A DNA stretch of 16,708 nt from an uncultured Bacteroides sp. (GTDB taxonomy: Bacteria; Bacteroidota; Bacteroidia; Bacteroidales; Bacteroidaceae). The position numbers and the translations under genes are program-made. The stretch spans positions 1-16,708 of the forward strand of contig CAJJYX010000059.1 of assembly GCA_905197435.1 (NCBI GenBank). Direction: 5' to 3'. Of this stretch, positions 14,294 to 16,708 are shown in pieces. The notes beneath the pieces are model-generated. The model did no database searches, was not told the DNA's origin, and was given only the letters and a program-made list of their open reading frames with translations. The first letter of the stretch is position 1. Every line of letters starts with the position of its first letter.

Positions 14294-15049
14294 TTAGTCT
14301 TTCAGTTTCGCAATGATGAAGTCGCGGTTCAAGCGGGCGATGTTGCTGATAGAAACATTCTTCGGGCATTCGGCCTCACATGCACGGGTATTGGTACAGT
14401 TACCGAAACCGAGCTCGTCCATCTTGCTCAACATAGCCTTGGCACGGCGCAATGCTTCCGGTTTGCCTTGGGGCAGCAGGTTCAGCTGGCTCACCTTGGC
14501 AGAAACGAACAACATGGCAGAACCATTCTTACAAGCTGCCACACATGCACCGCAGCCGATACAGCTGGCAGCATCCATTGCCTCGTCGGCGACGGGCTTC
14601 GGAATCAGGATAGCGTTGGCATCCTGGGGAGCACCGGTACGTACACTGACGTAACCACCTGCCTGCATAATCTTGTCGTAAGCCGTACGGTCGACCATCA
14701 AGTCCTTGATAACCGGGAAACCGGCAGAACGCCACGGTTCAACGGTGATGGTATCGCCATCGTTGAAACGGCGCATATAAATCTGGCAAGTCGTGGCGCC
14801 GGTTGCCGGACCGTGGGGATGTCCGTTGATGTAGAGCGAACACATACCGCAGATACCTTCGCGGCAGTCGTGGTCGAATACAACCGGTTCTTTACCTTCA
14901 GAAATCAGTTGTTCGTTCAGGATATCCAGCATTTCGAGGAATGAAGTATCGCCCGGAATATCTTTCATTTGGTATGTTTCAAAAGCGCCTTTTGCTTTCG
15001 GACCCTTCTGGCGCCATACCTTGAGCGTAAATGATATATTTTTATCCAT
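14294..15049 (-). CDS. frdB: Fumarate reductase/succinate dehydrogenase iron-sulfur subunit
   Basis: This subunit passes electrons between the membrane cytochrome b and the flavoprotein. In anaerobic Bacteroides the complex works as fumarate reductase, producing succinate. The 251-residue protein has an N-terminal plant-ferredoxin-type domain with the [2Fe-2S] ligands C62, C67, C70 ([10 protein letters not shown]) and C88. The C-terminal domain has [11 protein letters not shown] (C163, C166, C169, C173) and C218, C224, C228 in [13 protein letters not shown], for the [4Fe-4S] and [3Fe-4S] clusters. It lies 33 bases downstream of the flavoprotein gene on the same transcript. It is often annotated sdhB. 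The order matches the Bacteroides frdCAB operon, whose cytochrome gene would lie beyond the right edge of the window. Confidence 0.95.
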   Translation of the reverse strand: MDKNISFTLKVWRQKGPKAKGAFETYQMKDIPGDTSFLEMLDILNEQLISEGKEPVVFDHDCREGICGMCSLYINGHPHGPATGATTCQIYMRRFNDGDTITVEPWRSAGFPVIKDLMVDRTAYDKIMQAGGYVSVRTGAPQDANAILIPKPVADEAMDAASCIGCGACVAACKNGSAMLFVSAKVSQLNLLPQGKPEALRRAKAMLSKMDELGFGNCTNTRACEAECPKNVSISNIARLNRDFIIAKLKD

Positions 15050-15082
15050 TTTCTTTAATTCTTTAAATGTTCAACTTCCCGA

Positions 15083-16708
15083 TTAGCTCTTGTAGTTACG
15101 AGTCTGTACCTTGATTGCTTCGTAAACCAGCGGCTCTTTCAGCAATACCGGTTCTTTTTCGTCAGAACCTTGGTATTCCCAGCAAGCAACGTAGAAGTAG
15201 TTCTCATCGTCACGCTTGGCTTCGCCTTCTTCGGTCTGGTATTCTTCACGGAAGTGGCCGCCGCAACTTTCGTTACGGTTCAGTGCATCGTAAGCAACCA
15301 GCTCGCCCATAGTGATGAAGTCGTACAGACGGATGGCTTTGTCGAGCTCTACGTTCATTCCTTCCTTGTCGCCCGGGATAAACAGCTCTTTCTCGAACTC
15401 CTTGCGGACTTCTTTCAGCTTCTTCAGACCTTCCTTCAAGCCTTCGGCTGTACGTCCCATACCTACATATTCCCACATGATGTGGCCCAGTTCCTTGTGG
15501 ATGGAGTCTACGGACTTCTTACCCTTGATGTTCATCATCCAGTCAATCTTGTCCTGAACGGCCTTTTCGGCAGCTGCGAATTCGGGCAGGTCGGTAGAGA
15601 AACGGGGAACTGTAATCTGGTCGGCCAGATAGTTCTGGATAGTGTAAGGCAATACGAAGTAACCGTCGGCCAAACCTTGCATCAGGGCAGAAGCACCGAG
15701 GCGGTTCGCACCGTGGTCGGAGAAGTTACATTCACCGATGGCAAACAGACCCTTGATGGAGGTCATCAGTTCGTAGTCAACCCAGATGCCACCCATGGTA
15801 TAGTGGATAGCCGGATAAATCATCATCGGGTTTTCGTATGGGCTTACGTCGGTGATTTCTTCATACATATCGAAGAGGTTGCCGTAACGTTGTGCAACTA
15901 CATCTTTGCCCAGACGGTTGATGGCCTCGGAGAAATCGAGGAATACGGCAAGGCCGGTGTTGTTCACGCCATAACCCTTGTCGCAACGTTCTTTGGCGGC
16001 ACGGCTGGCAACGTCACGCGGAACGAGGTTACCGAATGCCGGATAGCGGCGTTCCAAGTAGTAGTCGCGGTCTTCTTCGGGAATATCTTTTCCTTGCAGT
16101 GTGCCTTCCTGCAGTTTCTTGGCGTCTTCCAGCTTCTTCGGAACCCAGATACGGCCATCGTTACGCAGAGACTCGGACATCAAGGTCAGCTTGGACTGCT
16201 TGTCGCCGTGAACCGGGATACAAGTGGGGTGAATCTGCACGTAAGCAGGGTTGGCAAACCAGGCACCTTTACGGTAGCAGGCCATTGCTGCAGAGCAGTT
16301 ACATGCCATTGCGTTGGTAGAAAGGAAGTAAGCATTTCCGTAACCACCGGTGGCGATTACCACGGCGTGGGCGGCAAAGCGTTCCAGTTTACCGGTCACG
16401 AGGTTCTTTGCGATGATACCACGGGCGCGTCCGTCGACGAGGACAATGTCTTCCATTTCGTAGCGGGTATACAGCTTCACGGTACCTACGTTCACCTGGC
16501 GGCTCAATGCAGAGTATGCACCCAGCAGCAACTGTTGTCCGGTCTGGCCTTTGGCGTAGAAAGTACGGGATACCTGTGCGCCACCGAACGAACGGTTGGC
16601 CAACATGCCTCCGTATTCGCGGGCAAAGGGAACACCTTGTGCCACACACTGGTCGATAATGCTGTTTGAAACTTCAGCCAAACGGTAAACGTTTGCTTCG
16701 CGGGCACG
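15083..16708 (-). CDS. frdA: Fumarate reductase/succinate dehydrogenase flavoprotein subunit, N-terminus cut by window edge
   Basis: This FAD-linked subunit interconverts fumarate and succinate on the cytoplasmic face of the membrane. The minus-strand frame enters from the right edge and runs 541 residues; about 100 N-terminal residues with the FAD dinucleotide-binding loop and the FAD-attachment His are outside the window. Visible motifs (fragment numbering) are [17 protein letters not shown] (117-133, FAD domain), [10 protein letters not shown] (159-168), the catalytic arginine R231 in [21 protein letters not shown] (302-311), and [18 protein letters not shown] (325-342). A helical C-terminal region includes [20 protein letters not shown]. 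The TTG at 16679-16681 that would begin the shorter frame is an internal Leu, not a start. The gene is often annotated sdhA; a fumarate-reductase direction is inferred from the Bacteroides context. Confidence 0.95.
   Translation of the reverse strand, partial: RAREANVYRLAEVSNSIIDQCVAQGVPFAREYGGMLANRSFGGAQVSRTFYAKGQTGQQLLLGAYSALSRQVNVGTVKLYTRYEMEDIVLVDGRARGIIAKNLVTGKLERFAAHAVVIATGGYGNAYFLSTNAMACNCSAAMACYRKGAWFANPAYVQIHPTCIPVHGDKQSKLTLMSESLRNDGRIWVPKKLEDAKKLQEGTLQGKDIPEEDRDYYLERRYPAFGNLVPRDVASRAAKERCDKGYGVNNTGLAVFLDFSEAINRLGKDVVAQRYGNLFDMYEEITDVSPYENPMMIYPAIHYTMGGIWVDYELMTSIKGLFAIGECNFSDHGANRLGASALMQGLADGYFVLPYTIQNYLADQITVPRFSTDLPEFAAAEKAVQDKIDWMMNIKGKKSVDSIHKELGHIMWEYVGMGRTAEGLKEGLKKLKEVRKEFEKELFIPGDKEGMNVELDKAIRLYDFITMGELVAYDALNRNESCGGHFREEYQTEEGEAKRDDENYFYVACWEYQGSDEKEPVLLKEPLVYEAIKVQTRNYKS

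Noticed and set aside
15170..16669. 499-codon plus-strand open frame inside frdA
   Set aside because: Antisense to a well-conserved flavoprotein; no domain or start context, and its openness follows from the codon usage of the real gene.
1..16708. Mobile element, phage, CRISPR or defence system
   Set aside because: No transposase, integrase, terminal repeats, regular spacer array or recognised defence protein was seen on either strand.

Overview
The window looks like a chromosomal segment of a gut Bacteroides species or a close Bacteroidales relative. The evidence is: a DUF3575/DUF5119/fimbrillin operon, which is typical of this order; several -7 boxes of the Bacteroides form TAnnTTTG a short way upstream of start codons; lipoprotein signal peptides; a soluble fumarate reductase pair of Bacteroides type; and an overall protein set typical of Bacteroides. 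The species cannot be named from this sequence alone. Both window edges cut through genes (rnr on the left, frdA/sdhA on the right).

Layout. 1-2120 (-): RNase R, lacking only its last few codons. 2291-3226 (+): cation diffusion facilitator with an HD-HD metal site. 3311-5274 (+): an overlapping pair, an extended short-chain dehydrogenase/epimerase and a PAP2-type membrane phosphatase/transferase, possibly acting on lipids. 5267-6253 (-): tRNA-dihydrouridine synthase, convergent with the PAP2 gene (8-base overlap). 6323-9195 (+): U32 peptidase-family protein broken by a single-base frameshift, a hotdog thioesterase, and DprA. 9215-10018 (-): lipoprotein glycerophosphodiester phosphodiesterase. 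10019-10505: the only long non-coding stretch, with a well-formed minus-strand promoter and a short terminated transcript. 10506-13126 (+): fimbrial operon (DUF3575, DUF5119 lipoprotein, fimbrillin), ending in a strong hairpin. 13292-14155 (+): AraC-family regulator with its own promoter. 14294-16708 (-): iron-sulfur and flavoprotein subunits of fumarate reductase/succinate dehydrogenase.

How the genes work together. Most genes are housekeeping: RNA decay (RNase R), RNA modification (Dus and perhaps the U32 protein), DNA uptake/recombination (DprA) and anaerobic respiration (FrdAB, whose cytochrome subunit would lie outside the window). The accessory part is 10019-14155: a compact pilus locus with a neighbouring regulator, preceded by a region that resembles a decayed susC-type gene start carrying an intact antisense RNA unit. 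That last region is the most unusual feature of the window. I see no CRISPR array, insertion sequence, tRNA or rRNA.
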